Counted from the stretch's first letter, positions 11,796 through 24,279 are shown. The stretch: DNA of 64,000 nucleotides from Hyparrhenia diplandra (GCA_015847255.1 JADLZK010002576.1:16223-80222), one strand, 5' to 3'. Made by a program: numbers and translations. Notes: a model not told the origin generated them from the sequence alone.

Positions 11796-14766
11796 CTATT
11801 TCTCCGAGAAGTACATGGTATCCTGAAAATGAAGCGGCTCATTTCCCCAAGAAGTCCATCTGGGAAACAACTCTCTGGCAAAAAGCTCGATGCATCTTGA
11901 AGGTTTAGGACCTGGAATATATTCTGAAAGTAATTCTTGTACAGGTTAAGGATATAGTGATTGAACAACTGTTATATCAAGCTAAAGAGGCCATTGCATT
12001 AGTGTCTATTCAGTCATAAAGACAAGGGACAGTTATGTATTGCAAGGATACTCTCAAGGAGGTTTCCTTGAGTGAGCACCTGGGACGCTCATGATTACTT
12101 GGCTTTCCTTCTAACAACTTGAAGTTTGACCCTTGCTTAGCATCTCTGTATTCTGCATAAACAAATCCAGAGAATATAATCAATGAATTTAAGAATACAC
12201 CTGGAGAACTAAAGTCAAAGTCAAGATTTGGGACCAAAAACTTGGTGGGTTAAAAACTCTTCTTCTTAAATACAAAGATGCGCAAATCTTTGCGTATTCG
12301 AAAAAAAAAAACTGGTGGGTTAAGCTTACAACATTTATGTAGCCAAGGAGGAGGCACTCATAAGGCCTGTGATGGAACAAGTCTAAATCACCAATTAGAG
12401 AACCATCAGGTTTCACCTATAATTGGCAAATATTTTAGAACAAAATGCAGAAAAAATAGTAATGTCGCTATAATAAAATTAACAAATATATCAGGAAAAA
12501 TACTGTTGCAGCAGGTACTAAGCAGTGTCGGATGTAGACCTTAAGCCAATAAAACACGGTAGGATCTTTCCTCCCCAGGAAGGAAGCAGTTTTTTTTCTC
12601 AACAAATGCCCCGCAGTTTCTCCCTGTCGTAATCCACAAAACAAAAAGTGCTCCGGCTGGATGGGCAAGTTCTTGCACTGGAAGATACAACAAATATCTG
12701 TTGGGAAGTGTAGGATACCTGTGGCATAAACATTTAAATGAATGATTTATTACTCTATAAGGTTCCTATCTATAACCAACTATAAATGTTGAAAATTACA
12801 ATTAAGAAGATTGACAGCGATGAGCATTGAAAGCATTCTAACCAAAAATGGTTTAGTTTTCTAGACACAGCCAACTCATGCATTACTAGTTCATAGAAAG
12901 CGATACAACCTAGATGTTCTATGGTCAGCTAAGGCCTAAGGGAAATAATGATATCTGCACTACATTGGACACTAAACAAGAAATTCGCACTGTGGCAAAA
13001 GAATGGGCTTCAAAAAACTGATGCACAATGGTAAAATGCAAGGCATCACATTCTGACTTGAACAACAGCTAGAGAGCATATATGTAAATTTAGTTAAAAC
13101 CAAGAGCATGTACAGAAATCAGAGTGCAAAACCAGCCTCCGTGATGTGGACCAAGGTTTAGTCATTGAGTGCGGAGCCAAAGTACTAATAATGCTGTCAC
13201 CTTACAGCAATGATTTGTGCAAATTCAATGGAAAATTACTATGGACACAAGAGACAATGACAACACCTGTCCATCATAGCTATGTTAGTGACATCAATGG
13301 TTTCTAACTCTAGATCCGTCCTGGTCATTAGGCTCACCGAGTACTCTAGGCACTCTATCATTTATTTACATTACAGAGGAAAAATACGAAAATTACTGTT
13401 AAATACTTGTTCACTCCATATTCATAGATAAATAAATCACATCTGAAAACAGTAAGCTTACGCTTCTTTCTGACGAACACATCCATTCTCCCAAAGGCGG
13501 GTCAATAACTATAAGATTATACCCTTGATTTGGACTACCTAGAGGAAAAAGGGTAACACACAATGAATTAGGGAAAAGAAGTAAATATGACAACACAAAG
13601 CATAGAAATATGTGAACATATTTAACCATCATCGGTACTACAGTGTCACTTACAAGGAATGAGATCTCTAACCCGTTTGAAGTCGGTCTTTATGTCAACG
13701 GGTGACCCAAAGCATGAAAAGCCATTTCAAAATTAAGGACAAATAATTCAGTTAGCTGAAACTATATGTAAGAAAGAACAAGGGTATTTATGTACCATCA
13801 AGAAGCAACTTCCTCTTGGTAAAATATAACGCCTATTCTGGAATTCTCCTTCCGCCTCGTCGATCCCTTCAACACTGATTATGATATTAAATAGGAAATG
13901 ATGTCTTTTGGGCATGAAAGGAACCTAAGATATTAGAATCAATAAACACTGCGTCAACATTGCATCATGTACCTTCAAACATGGTAAGAATAAAATCATC
14001 TGTTTCATTACGTTACCTTCCTCATTGCCCAGAACATGGGGTTTCCGGAAGCAAAGAGTGATCTCATAGAAAGGTGCTCGCCATGAGGTCCCAAGCTCAA
14101 TGAAATTATTCTCAGAACCACTTCCTGCATCAAGTGTGTGCTCGTTGCCTTTGATTGTCTTGGAAATGTACTCGAGTAGATGTTTAGCGTTAATGAGTGA
14201 TTCATGTGCTTTCAGCAGTAAAGGCCTCGCTTCCTAGCAGAAGTTAACCACAACATCTTCAAGTTCAAGCACTAAACACTACTCACTACGTTTGCCAAAC
14301 AAATTCCAGAGTTCTTAAACAAACATTATGTTTTCAATTGTCACTAGCTAAAATTCTAAAAAATTTTTTTAGAGTTTCAGGGTCCAAGACCCCGGCCTTC
14401 CAAATGCATTAAAAAGACCATGATCCAAGTAAGAACTCAGTTACAGCAAGACTATCAGTGTAACACATCACCTGGTGCCGGGTTTCAGCGATCTGCTCCA
14501 TGGGATTTAGCTCCCTGGACTTGGGCTTCTGATTACGCTTGCGCTTCCTCCGTCTCTCGGGCCGCTCAATCTCTGGCTCGCCTTCCTGATGCTGAGGGGC
14601 GAAGCTTCGCGAGTAGTACGCAGAAGGGACGATGCGGAAAGCGCTGGTAGGACGCGTTGAGGAGGCGGACTGGGTCAAGGAAAGTGGCTCCGGTGCTGGT
14701 GCTGGTGCCATCGAGGCGGTAGACGCCGGTGGCCTCAAACGACCGCAGCTCGTCGCAGACTTCCAT
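11796..14766 (-). CDS. METTL4: METTL4-type MT-A70 adenine methyltransferase
   Basis: A nuclear S-adenosylmethionine-dependent N6-adenine methyltransferase. Members of this clade methylate U2 snRNA (m6Am) and have been linked to DNA 6mA. Minus-strand exons: 14766-14472, 14233-14017, 13924-13796, 13687-13654, 13538-13462, 12718-12540, 12416-12330, 12152-12052, 11935-11796. Evidence in order: start MEVCDELRSFEATGVYRLDG; LDPVRLLNASYQRF-like block in exon 1; a Lys/Arg-rich nuclear-localisation-like stretch (RRRKRKRNQKPKSR); GYNLIVIDPP, where the catalytic DPPW falls, in exon 5; KDPTVFYWLK in exon 6; DGSLIGDLDLFHHRPYECL in exon 7; RCIELFAREL and WTSWGNEPLHFQD in the last exon. The TTG codon upstream of the chosen ATG is not a plausible start. 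The frame is broken by an extra base at 14638-14640, another at 13493-13495 (inside the DPPW codons), and several in exons 6 and 8. The last exon is intact for 45 residues and a stop. Very sure of family; uncertain whether this copy is functional. Confidence 0.9.
11936..12051 (-). other. U12-type (minor spliceosome) intron
   Basis: The last intron of the methyltransferase gene starts GTATCCTTG, the U12-type 5' splice site. Near its end it has TATCCTTAAC (positions 11954-11945 on the minus strand), matching the U12 branch-site consensus. The intron ends in AG about 10 nt after the branch adenosine, the short distance required of U12 introns. Splicing there joins exons in the phase that gives the conserved LLSEYIPGPKPSRC. 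The intron is 116 nt long. Confidence 0.75.
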
Positions 14767-15289
14767 CTGCGGCGGAAGTGGCAAGGGTTTGGGAGAATCT
14801 GAAAAAGGGTAATTATATATTTCTGAACCGGAAAGATTTTTCTGTTTTTAACAAATTTATTTAAATATTTCTCCTTCCTGGCGAGCCGGCGCAGTGGGCG
14901 GAGGAGTACGAGCGTGGGCCGAGCGTCGCAGCCACCGCCGACGCCCGAGTTTGCGGGCCGCCTCCAGCCCTCCCTCCACCTCAGGTAAGCGCCGCCGCCG
15001 AGCAGCCCCGGGCCGGGACCGGGAGCGAGCGCGCGGGCGTGGAAGGCAGGCGCTGTCAGTTGGACTCCATTGGCCCCCACCAGTCAGATTCTCTACGAGC
15101 GAAACGTGAATCGGCACAGTTGCCGAAAAAAAGATTTTCTGTGCATCCGAGGTGTAAAAGCAACCGCGTGCAGCGCCGCAATTCCGAAGAAGCCAAGCAA
15201 CCAACCCCCAAAATCTTCAGCGCCATGCCCGTCCCGCACCTCCTCTCGCCGTTTTCCTAAACTCCCGCCGCCGCCGCCCCTCCTCCGCA
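14767..15289. promoter_or_regulatory. Divergent promoter, methyltransferase / transporter
   Basis: 523 bp separate the two divergent ATG codons. An AT-rich core at about 14805-14875 (with TTATTTAAATATTT-like sequence) lies toward the methyltransferase side. A GC-rich stretch with pyrimidine tracts covers the transporter side and its 5' UTR. Both genes must be controlled from this interval. No specific transcription factor site stands out. Confidence 0.55.
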
Positions 15290-18200
15290 ATGGAGCGCCA
15301 CGGCGGTGCCCGATACAACTCCGTGCCGCTCTACGGCTTTCGCCTCAGCCTCCGCTTCACCAGGGGCTCGCTGCGGCCCGTGGTGATGGCGGGGAGGCGT
15401 TTCGTCGGGATGCTGGGCTCGAAGGGAGCGCGAGTGGCCGGTGCGGTTAGGGTTTCTGCGAGCTCCGGAGACGGTGGTGGCGGTGCTGGTGGTACGGGGA
15501 TCGTGGCGGCAGCGACCGCCACTGTGGTCTTTGCTGTGATGAACCGGGTGCTTTACAAGCTGGCGCTCGTGCCAATGAAGAATTACCCCTTCTTCCTCGC
15601 CCAGTTCGCCACATTTGGGTAATCTTGGTACTTTCTGGATTGGTTGAATTTATTAGACATACGTTGACCGTTTTCGCTTGTTGAAATTAAGTTTCCTGGG
15701 GCTTATGAAGTGTAGTGTAATGCTTAGATGCGATTCAGAATCAGTAGAGTCCTTGCGTATTTCCTCTGCACAAAGTGCTTTCTACTAGCACACTGCTGAC
15801 TGAACTACTCACTTCATATTGTTTGCAGGTATGTCCTAGTGTATTTCTCAATTCTGTTCATAAGATTTCGTGCTGGGATTGTCACTAGAGAAATGTTAGC
15901 ACTTCAAAGTCACAGTTCATGCTAATTGGTTTACTGGAAGCGCTAGGTGCTGCTTCAGGCATGGCTGCTGCTGGTAATCAATAATGCTCCTACTTTCGCC
16001 CTTAACAACTCATTATTTAAGTTCGTGCATTGTAACAGGTTCAGTAGTTGTGGTATGATTCCTTCAGACCACAACTGAATGACATTTGTTTCTATATTTG
16101 TCTGTCCTCGCAGCTATGTTGCCTGGGCCATCTATTCCAGTGTTGTCACAGGTAATATGTCTACATATACCACAGGGCCACTTCTGATTACTTCATACAT
16201 AAAACTTTCACTGATCTATTAAATAAGACTACATATACCACTGGGTCACTTCTGATTGTTTTTCTTTTCCATTCTAAGTGCTTACATTAGATCAATACTT
16301 AGATAATTCTTGTAGCTAGAATGGTGGGCTAAGTGTTTTCAGATGCTTATTTATGCATTCTTTTTACTGATCTATTAAATAATCATCATTATTATATAAC
16401 AATTATATAAGTTACAGTTAACTTAATTTTTCCATTCTACCTTTGCTAGTGACACAGAATCTTTCTTGGACATGGTTATTTTTGTATAGATCCGCTGGAT
16501 TCTTCCACCTTCAAGAGTACTTTTCATGTGATCTTCCTATAAATTGTCTAACATGCTTGCCATCTTTCTGTAGTCTTTTCTGGTTTGGCAGCTCATCTTA
16601 TCTGTCCTCATCTTGGGAAGGAAATATAGAGCACATCAGATCCTTGGCTGCTTGCTTGTTACAACTGGAGTAATTCTAGCAGTGGCTGGGTGCGTATTGG
16701 AATTGTTGTCCTTCTTAATTTCCTTACTCTTCTATTGCACTTCCATAACAAACACTAAATAAAAATGAGTTATCTGTTATATTGTACACCATATTTTTTT
16801 TTTTTTTTTTTAATCTGGCATGGTCATGTAAAGATCTTGTTGACTATTATCAAAGCTCCTACCAAACTTTAAAAAATATATCAAAGCTCCTGGTTCATTC
16901 TAGATACCACTGGTTGCATTTTAGGATTGGCAGGCAATATAAGAGAATTTGCAGATGTCATTTCTGTTTTGCTAAATAATCACAGTGACACACTTTTCGT
17001 TCATAGAATTAGTGGTCTAAATGTTGACCAGTAGATTCAAATTCAACAGATTTCTTGTCTATTCCTAGTTTTCAGTGGCATAATTCTGAGAATAAACTTG
17101 TTCCCACAAGATAAAAATATATAAATGCTGAACCAAATATCTTGGAATGGAAGAGTATGAATTTATAAAAAATATTATGTTGGATCATGTGTGCAGGTTA
17201 CCATTGTGGTGCATGCATTAGAAAAATGTTTTGAGTTTTCTTAGTCATCCTCTTTTCTTGATGATGAATGCAGTGGAGCCAGTGATGGTCTGATTCTCTC
17301 TGAAGTCAAATTCTTTTGGCCAGCAGTAATGATGACTTCAGCTGCATTTCAAGCTGCTGCTTCCATTATCAAGGTTGAGTGTTCATAATAGTAGTGTTGT
17401 GTGGGATTTTCATGTTAATCCAGCTATATAGTTTTTTTTTTTTGACACTGTTACAGGAGTTTGTTTTCATTGATGGAGCAAAACACCTTGAGGTTTGTTT
17501 AAACCTCTATTTTTTTTTTTGTCATTAATTTCCTGATATTAAAAGCATGAATTATAACTTGTTTTTTTTTTTTTTATAGGGAAAGCGGCCTGATATATTT
17601 GTAGTCAACTCTTTTGGTTCAGGTTTCCAGGTAAGATAATAGAGATTCACTTTTTTTTCGATAACTGTAGGTTCCTAGTCAGTATTGAAAATAGGAATGC
17701 CAGTACTATGACCTTGGTACTCTATGATTCTTTGGAAATTTCTTGTGATTGTTGTACCATTTTGGCTTATGAATCATTTGGATTCTCTTCCTTTTGCTCA
17801 CTGAAAATCTTTGTTGTTCGCGCCATACAGGCTCTTTTCATTTTCCTACTCCTTCCATTTCTCTCTAACTTGAAAGGGATTCCTTTTGCTCAACTCCCCT
17901 GCATACCTAAACCGTGGTGCTGCATGCTTTCTGAATGTTGGAGGGAATCTGAAGGGTGAGTATTGTTTCTCATAGTACATTCAGGTGGTAAATAAGTGGA
18001 GCATTATCTAATATTATGTAATTTCAAATATATGGTTTGATTGGAGAGGAAAAAATATTTCCTGAAATCTTCCACAAGTGAATATTATCCATCTCATCTT
18101 TTTCGTTTTGGTATGATGAGTGATATTATTCTGGTATGCATGAAATAAATGTATAACACTTTGCTAGCTATGTCAAACTCAAAACGCTTGAGGCCTGCAG

Positions 18201-18837
18201 TCTTGACCATGATTATCTATAATCTGTGATGAAGATCACATGCTAATGGTTTAGATTTTCAGATTGCCATGGAGCTCCTTTGCTACCACTTCTCTACATA
18301 ACTCTGAACATGGCCTTCAACATTTCTATCCTTAATCTTGTGAAGATGTCTACAGCAGTGGTTGCTTCATTAACATCAACCCTAGCAGGTTATGCAGTTT
18401 GTTTTTCCCTCTTCACATTTTAATGTTTAAGCAGAGTGCTTGTGCAAGGCAGCCAGGCAAGGGCATATGGAGCTTTATGCTTTTTTTTTTTGAAATATAA
18501 AATTGAGGTGCCATGCAGACCTTTTGTGCAGTTGTGCTAGAACAGATTTCCTGATAAGCAGTTGACATTAACTCATGAGTCATGAATCACGACTATAACT
18601 TTAAGGAAACAATCAAACAAGCCCTTTTAAGCTGACTTCTGTTTGGTTTGTTGTACATTATTTTAACACTATGCTTCCCTGCAGTACCTCTTTCCATCTA
18701 TATCCTGTCGCTGCCTCTGCCATATTTACCTGAAGGAACAAATTTGAGCACATCATTTTTGATTGCTGTTTGCTACCTTAGTGCTCGGACTGCTTCTATA
18801 CAATCTTCCTCAAAAATCGACCATTCAAGAAGATTAA
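15290..18837 (+). CDS. CRT-like transporter, plastid (CLT family)
   Basis: A chloroplast-envelope transporter of the drug/metabolite superfamily, related to the Plasmodium chloroquine-resistance transporter. Arabidopsis CLT1-3 export glutathione and gamma-glutamylcysteine from plastids. Exons: 15290-15618, 15829-15973, 16114-16151, 16574-16689, 17274-17373, 17457-17492, 17580-17630, 17831-17955, 18263-18388, 18685-18837. A Ser/Ala/Gly-rich transit-peptide-like N-terminus is followed by membrane segments. Diagnostic blocks: NRVLYKLALVPMKNYPFFLA; FSILFIRFRAGIVTREM; MLPGPSIPVLSQ; FLVWQLILSVLILGRKY; FQAAASIIKEFVFIDGAK; DIFVVNSFGSGFQALFIF; NMAFNISILNLVKMSTAVVA; PLSIYILSLPLPYLPEG. Exon phases balance only if one base is missing at about 15905, one is extra in the cccc run 17896-17899 and one is extra between 18757 and 18782. 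The product would then have about 405 residues and end LLLYNLPQKSTIQED. As given, the frame stops in exon 2. The gene is probably real and intact in the plant. Confidence 0.92.
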
Positions 18838-19372
18838 TCTAAACCCATGTCAGATATAAGGATGACAGGAAGCTATTGGTGCTCCACAAGGAAAAAGGGC
18901 TGCATTTTGTTGACAGTGGCTGCACAATTGGCACAGAACGTATGAAGAGCAATGTTATTCTGCTACAGCTACAAACATTTGTGGTGCAAGCGTTACAGCA
19001 CCTCCTGACTTGCAAATTTTGAGACAGCAAGCTCTCGTGTCATGTGTTAACAGAATCCTAATGGGTTATGCAGCTCTCTGTTGGCTCTACTTGAGCGAAT
19101 GTAACTGCCAAGTACTTTTAGACGAGTAAGGCCTTCACAAAATCGTTGGTTGTATAATTGTTCTCACCATCTGTTAACAATTTGAAGCCCGATTGTTTGC
19201 TAAAAGAGGAGGCTATCAGTTTCAACACACGGGGTTTCAAGGCCCATCCATGGTGGCATAAAAAAATGTCAATCCATGGTTGTCCTTTCCATTCATTTTA
19301 GAGCCAACGTAATTGGAGGGGAAAACGAAAGGAAAAGAGTCACAAAAATAATGGTAAACCACATCGACACAG
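18838..19372. other. 3' flank of the transporter gene
   Basis: Contains the transporter 3' UTR and then unremarkable spacer up to the tRNA gene. No further coding signal is visible. Confidence 0.45.
19344..19348 (-). terminator. RNA polymerase III terminator of the tRNA
   Basis: A run of five T on the minus strand lies about 25 bases after the tRNA 3' end, the usual signal for polymerase III termination. Confidence 0.6.
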
Positions 19373-19443
19373 AGCCCCGGCGAGGATCGAACTCGCGACC
19401 TTTCGCTTACGAAGCGAACGCACTACCACTATGCTACGGAGGC
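19373..19443 (-). tRNA. tRNA-Thr (anticodon CGU)
   Basis: Read on the minus strand the sequence folds as a cloverleaf: 5' acceptor GCCTCCG, T8-A9, a D arm with AGTGGTAGT-type loop, anticodon stem TTCGC/GCGAA closing loop TTCGTAA, and a T arm GCGAG-TTCGATC-CTCGC. The anticodon is CGT (19409-19411 on plus), which reads threonine codon ACG. Internal A and B boxes are good. There is no intron. The 3' acceptor strand has four G where five would give full pairing with the 5' strand; with one more G all seven pairs form. This is one more single-base homopolymer loss. Confidence 0.88.
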
Positions 19444-20389
19444 CAGAATGGATAGTTACGATAGAAGAATTTTCTTAGTTTTTATGTTCTCTGCCTTAAC
19501 AATCTAGGATTTCTCCTCCTCTCCATGCTCATCCCACTCTTGGCTCGCCCTGACCTACTCCACTATTGATCTGCCTCACCCCCCTCCCCCATCTCATTCC
19601 ATCACGCTAGCCTTAGTCTTGTCCACGGGGATATGTCTTTATTGGGACAAACCATGACCACGAGCTGAGTCCGCGGAAGCGAGAGGGGGGGGCTAGGGAG
19701 TGAAGCTCCTCTTTCGAGCTTTTTTCTCCTTCTTATGCTCCTCTTTTGTACATTTTTGAAGCTTCATCTACAAACAGTTCAATAGGATAGTGTTTGGTTG
19801 CTGGATTCATAGGAGCTCCTCGTGGAGTGCTAACAAACTTGACCTTATAATTTGCTATGACACATATACTTTCTCTATCCCTTGTACGAGTTTCCTGCTA
19901 ATCAAACTTTGGGGCCACCAAATATTAGGAAACACTTATATCACCAAATATGTTTATTATGAAAATACATTTAGTGATTTATTTAATAATGCTAATTATG
20001 CAATATAAATATTAATATATTTATTTTATATATTTGGCTAAAGTTGAAGGTGCAAACCAACCCTTTTTTTGTGCAAACTATGCAAACTTCTAATCTAGGT
20101 TATAGGATCGGGATCCAAAGAGCCACGAGGAGATTAGGTAATTTTACACTTGCCCCATGGTTATCACCTCGCGGTCCCTTAGATCTAAATCTTGAGGCCC
20201 AGATTAGAAGTTTGTATGGTTCCCAAATAAAAATATTTGACTTCTCCTAAAATAAGAATGAAGCTTTTGAAAAAATAGAATGACTATTTATTTATGGAAC
20301 GAATGGAGTAAAGTGAAAGTAACTGGGTCGCTGCAGTGCATACGTACACTTGGTCGTTACGCACTACAAGATTATTTTTGCCCCTTGAC
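19444..20389. other. Intergenic spacer
   Basis: AT-rich spacer between the tRNA gene and the LINE remnant. It includes (TTTATAT)-like low-complexity sequence around 19990-20040. No gene is recognised. Confidence 0.4.
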
Positions 20390-21176
20390 ACTTGTCCTGT
20401 GTCGAAAATCATTTGGTCTGTTATTGCAAAATCTTTTGGTGCAAATAATATCCCATCAAATTTTGTTCAATGTTGAACTGGTGCAAAGTTTGGTTACCAA
20501 ATGGAAATATATTTTATGCTGTTGGTATTGGTGCTATTTGCTGGGCAATATGGAAATGCAGAAATAAAGTTGTTTTTGACAAAAGACCTTTGAGAAACCC
20601 AATCGAAATTATCTGTCATGCTCATTCTTATATGACATATTGGTCAGGATTGTATGCTGACAATGACAAAGAGTTGCTGGTGAATGGGGCAAATATGATG
20701 CTCCAGATTGCAAAGGACATCTAGCTAAGGAGACCTCCAGGCAAATCGATTTGCTGCTGCTCGAAGATGATGTCGTTGAAGACCGAGAGGATCATGAAGA
20801 CTGATGAATTGGCGTATGTCATCATCGTGGAGTAGTGCTGTCATCATCGTGGAGTAGTGTTGCTGAGAAGACTGTTGGAAGATGTTGAAGAACATTTTGT
20901 GCTGGGTGCATGTTCCAGTCATTTTGTAATAAGGTTCTATGTCTTGTTGGTTCTGAACGGCTGTTTCAGTCGTTTATAAACAATGTTAGTAGCGGTTCTT
21001 TGATGGAACTCGTAGTCAGGGTTTTAAGTCAGTTAGCAAAGGAACGTTGAAGCGAGTTGGGCTAGCAGTGTGACCTCCTGGTCTTTTCCCTTTGTATCTG
21101 TCTGAATCCTCCGTAACTATTTGGTATTTCCGTTTTAATGAAATAGAAATGGGGTTTCCCTGAGTGGAAAAAAATA
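20390..21176 (+). mobile_element. 5'-truncated LINE, 3' end
   Basis: The plus strand encodes the C-terminal zinc-binding region of plant LINE reverse transcriptases: a Cys-Pro stretch, then WSVIAKSFGANNIPSNF (with a frame break), WCKVWLPNG and AICWAIWKCRNKVVFDKR. It is followed by about 450 bp of 3' UTR with LINE-like TTTTAATGAAATAGAAATGG and ends in an A-rich tail at about 21170. Only the 3' portion is present, as usual for LINE copies. The short frame that survives (20470-20724) is a remnant and not a host gene. Confidence 0.75.
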
Positions 21177-21608
21177 ATAATGTTGCCCAGCAGGCGGAGT
21201 GTACGTTCCAGCAAACCTCTTTACGAATTGACAACCTAACTGTCCGAGCGTCGCCGAAAATATTCGCCGATCCGTTTGCGTTTTTTATGGCTACAGTTCG
21301 GGCACGAGGGAAATGTTAGAGGTGGTTGGGTGCTGCGGAAATCTAGTCCCAGCTAGCGCCTAGCTGCTCGTTGGATCCCGTGTCGTGTTTGCGAAAAATG
21401 CCCGCGTGGCATGTCATGATCAGGTTCGATACTTTCTTGAACGGAACGGAACGGCCGGCACGTCGATGTTGATTTTCGGTTAAAACCCTGTTAATAACGA
21501 TCGGCAAGCTGACCACATGTCTCTATCCTCTTCCTTCTCGGTTGCGAACGCAACCAGATCGACCCGGCTGCTTCGATCCCGTGGGCCTGCCTCCCCTCAA
21601 CACAAGAG
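21177..21608. other. Intergenic spacer
   Basis: Unique-looking spacer with no recognised gene, between the LINE tail and the small hAT element. Confidence 0.4.
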
Positions 21609-21758
21609 CAGGGGCGAAGCCACGGTCACGTTATCTGGGGTAACAGACACTGAGGTAATTTTTTAACCATTTAACGTACTTAATTTCAGCTTGTGTTTCA
21701 TTAAAGTTGTGTATTTAAATAGTGCACTAGGGTTTATTTGTTTGTGGTTTGGCCCCTG
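21609..21758. mobile_element. hAT-type MITE, 150 bp
   Basis: The ends are CAGGGGC and GCCCCTG, a typical hAT terminal repeat. The flanking 8-mers are CACAAGAG and CTCAAGAG, a target duplication with one mismatch. The core is AT-rich and non-coding. Size, ends and 8-bp duplication fit a non-autonomous hAT element. Confidence 0.65.
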
Positions 21759-22664
21759 CTCAAGAGCCGGGCCTATGTCTGGACAGTTTGACCAGACATG
21801 GCCACGCATGAATTTGGAGCTCACTGCCATGGTATGGAGTTGATCGGACTTTGAAGCCACCGTATGGAAAACCACGATCGGCGGTTGAACGAACCAGCTG
21901 GACGGCAGAGGCACGGGATTGCATTGCAGGCAGGCACGTTCCACGCGTAATGCGTCGTCAACAAGCACGCACCTCGCAGTAATTAACAGGCGTTCATGGG
22001 CAGGGGTGTCTGGGGATGCGATGCAATGCAAGCCAAGTAAGTAACTGGCCTGCAGGTCGGTCGATCTATGGGATGGCCATGGTCGGGCAGCAAAGCAAGC
22101 TAGGCAAAGCAAGGAGAAACCGTTAAGCGAGCGTGTTCGCCGCCCAAACCTGCCAACACGTGTTGGATCGGATGCCCCGGTTGATAGGCTGGGATTCGAC
22201 GGGCTGGCTGGTTTCTCAACCTTGGTACGTACGTACGGCGTGTGGACAACGATCGATGTGACTTACTATGTGAAATTGGGTACTGTGCGTTGCTGCTGAG
22301 TTGAGTTGTCTGTACAGTGTCTGCAGGGTCAACACGTACACGAAGCCAGCAAACACAATCAGCAACCAGTCAGAGATCGATCGGCCCGCGGGGGTCTATG
22401 AGCAGTCTATCCTTATATTATATAGTATATGATGTGGATTGTACTAGAGTCTGAATGAAGTAGTAGTAAGAAAAACTAGCTAGCTGCGTCTATCTGGGAC
22501 GCCACGCTTGGCGCCGGCCTGGCCTCTCGATCCGTCTCCGTCTCCACGCGCATCTCGTGACCGCATCACCCGGCATCGGCGTGTCGTCGTATCCTAGCCA
22601 GGTAGTCGGTTCACATGCTACCGAGTGCACTCCAGTTCGTTGGTTGGTCACAAGAATCTTATTA
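21759..22664. other. Intergenic spacer
   Basis: No gene recognised. It contains GTACGTACGTAC-type simple sequence near 22226 and otherwise unremarkable DNA. Confidence 0.4.
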
Positions 22665-22971
22665 CCTCCTCCGTTTCAAACGGTGTATATAGTTAGTTTT
22701 TACTTTTTTGTATATGTTCGTCCTCTCTTATAAATTATAAGTTGTTTTTGTCTTTTTCTAATCTCAAGTTTTAACCAAATTCATATAATAAGATAAACAA
22801 CATTTATTATGTCAACTAAATACAATTAGATTCTTCATTACCTATATTTTCATTGTATAACTATTTTATGTAACAAATCTTTGCAATTCCCTGTCTACAA
22901 TTTTAGTTAAACATGAAATGGTTTGACTCTCAAAGATTCTTAGAATGGCTTTTATAAATTGAAATGGAGGC
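22665..22971. mobile_element. Stowaway-like MITE, about 307 bp
   Basis: The inverted ends CCTCCGTTTCAA (22668-22679) and TTGAAATGGAGG (22959-22970) match at 11 of 12 positions. TA dinucleotides at 22663-22664 and 22972-22973 form the target duplication. The interior is AT-rich and non-coding. This is the classic Stowaway architecture of grasses. Confidence 0.7.
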
Positions 22972-24279
22972 TAAAATTCATTAACAATCTTTTAGGTTTT
23001 TAATATATATTAAATGCAAAAAAGTATTAACACAAGATTTTGTATCTCCAAACAAGTCTATTATGAAAATATACTCAATGATCTATCTAGCTAATATGCT
23101 TATTATGTACCACAATACTAATATTTTCTTACATAAATTTAGTCAAAATTCAAAAATGCTTGACTACTTAAGAGGTGAGAATGTTAGTTTTTATGGTACC
23201 GATGGCGCAGTTGTATATGGTTGGTCGGATTGAAAACTGTTTGACTTTGTGAAAGTGATAATAATATTTATTTTACGATAAGGGAATAGTAACTTTTAGT
23301 CTATCGATCATCTTCAAGAATTTTGTTAAAAAATCATGGTCTGGACACTATGTTCTAGGGCTCCAACGCTCTAAGACCAGAGTCTTAATGGAGGATTCAC
23401 GGCATTTCATGCACATTAAATAGGGTGTCACATCGGCCAAAATTCACTTTTTACAAGGAAACTATGAGGAGAAAGAAGGGATACGTTTCACCATGGTGAA
23501 AACCCTTGAGCGTCGTTTACTATGTGTTGGAAACAAAGGAGGAAATTCTCATTATGTAAATAGCGTTTTTACCATGAAGCGTAAATGAAAACCGCAAATG
23601 AGAGAGATGTCATGGGACCCGCGGAGCCAATGAAACTATGCATTGAGTGAGATGCCTATTTCATCCCAAACTTTCACATCTTGCAAACCCGCAGGTGAAA
23701 ACACTTTATTGAGACCGGCCTAACTAACTTCAAATAACACTTTTGGTATTGTTGGATTATGTTGGGTGGATTTGGATTATTAGGCATTGCATGTCATATT
23801 TAAGGATGAAAACGATCAAACGTGGTGGAAAATTTCCTCAACCGTTTTCTAATTTTACATTTGAGTACTAAAATGAAAATAAAATGGTAAAACGGACACA
23901 AAAACAAACGCCAGCGAACTTATTTAAATATCGGAAATTTCAATAAACAACCCAATTCAATCGAAAAATTATATCGAACATGGTGGGTTACAAAAAATTC
24001 AATACCTAATAACGACTCAACAATGAATAACAAGTAACTAGTGCCATTGTGGCACATTCGAAAAGTGCAGGAGAGAGCAAACTTATCAATTTGGTTTCTT
24101 TCACTAGAAAATAAAAGAAGAGAAAAAATTTGAGATGTCATCGGTACTAGATTAGAATGGATAGCAATAAGGCCTGGCCCATCTAGCTCTCCTTTTGATT
24201 TTTCCACGCCACATGCAACGCAACATCAGTTCCCCCATAAAGCCAGGATGCAACCATGCGGCGCCGTGTGAGACGCATT

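Noticed and set aside
13462..13538. Loss of the catalytic tryptophan in METTL4 (DPPL instead of DPPW) as a real adaptive change
   Set aside because: The altered residue arises from one extra base in an aaa/ttt run that also shifts all following codons; it fits the indel pattern seen throughout the window.
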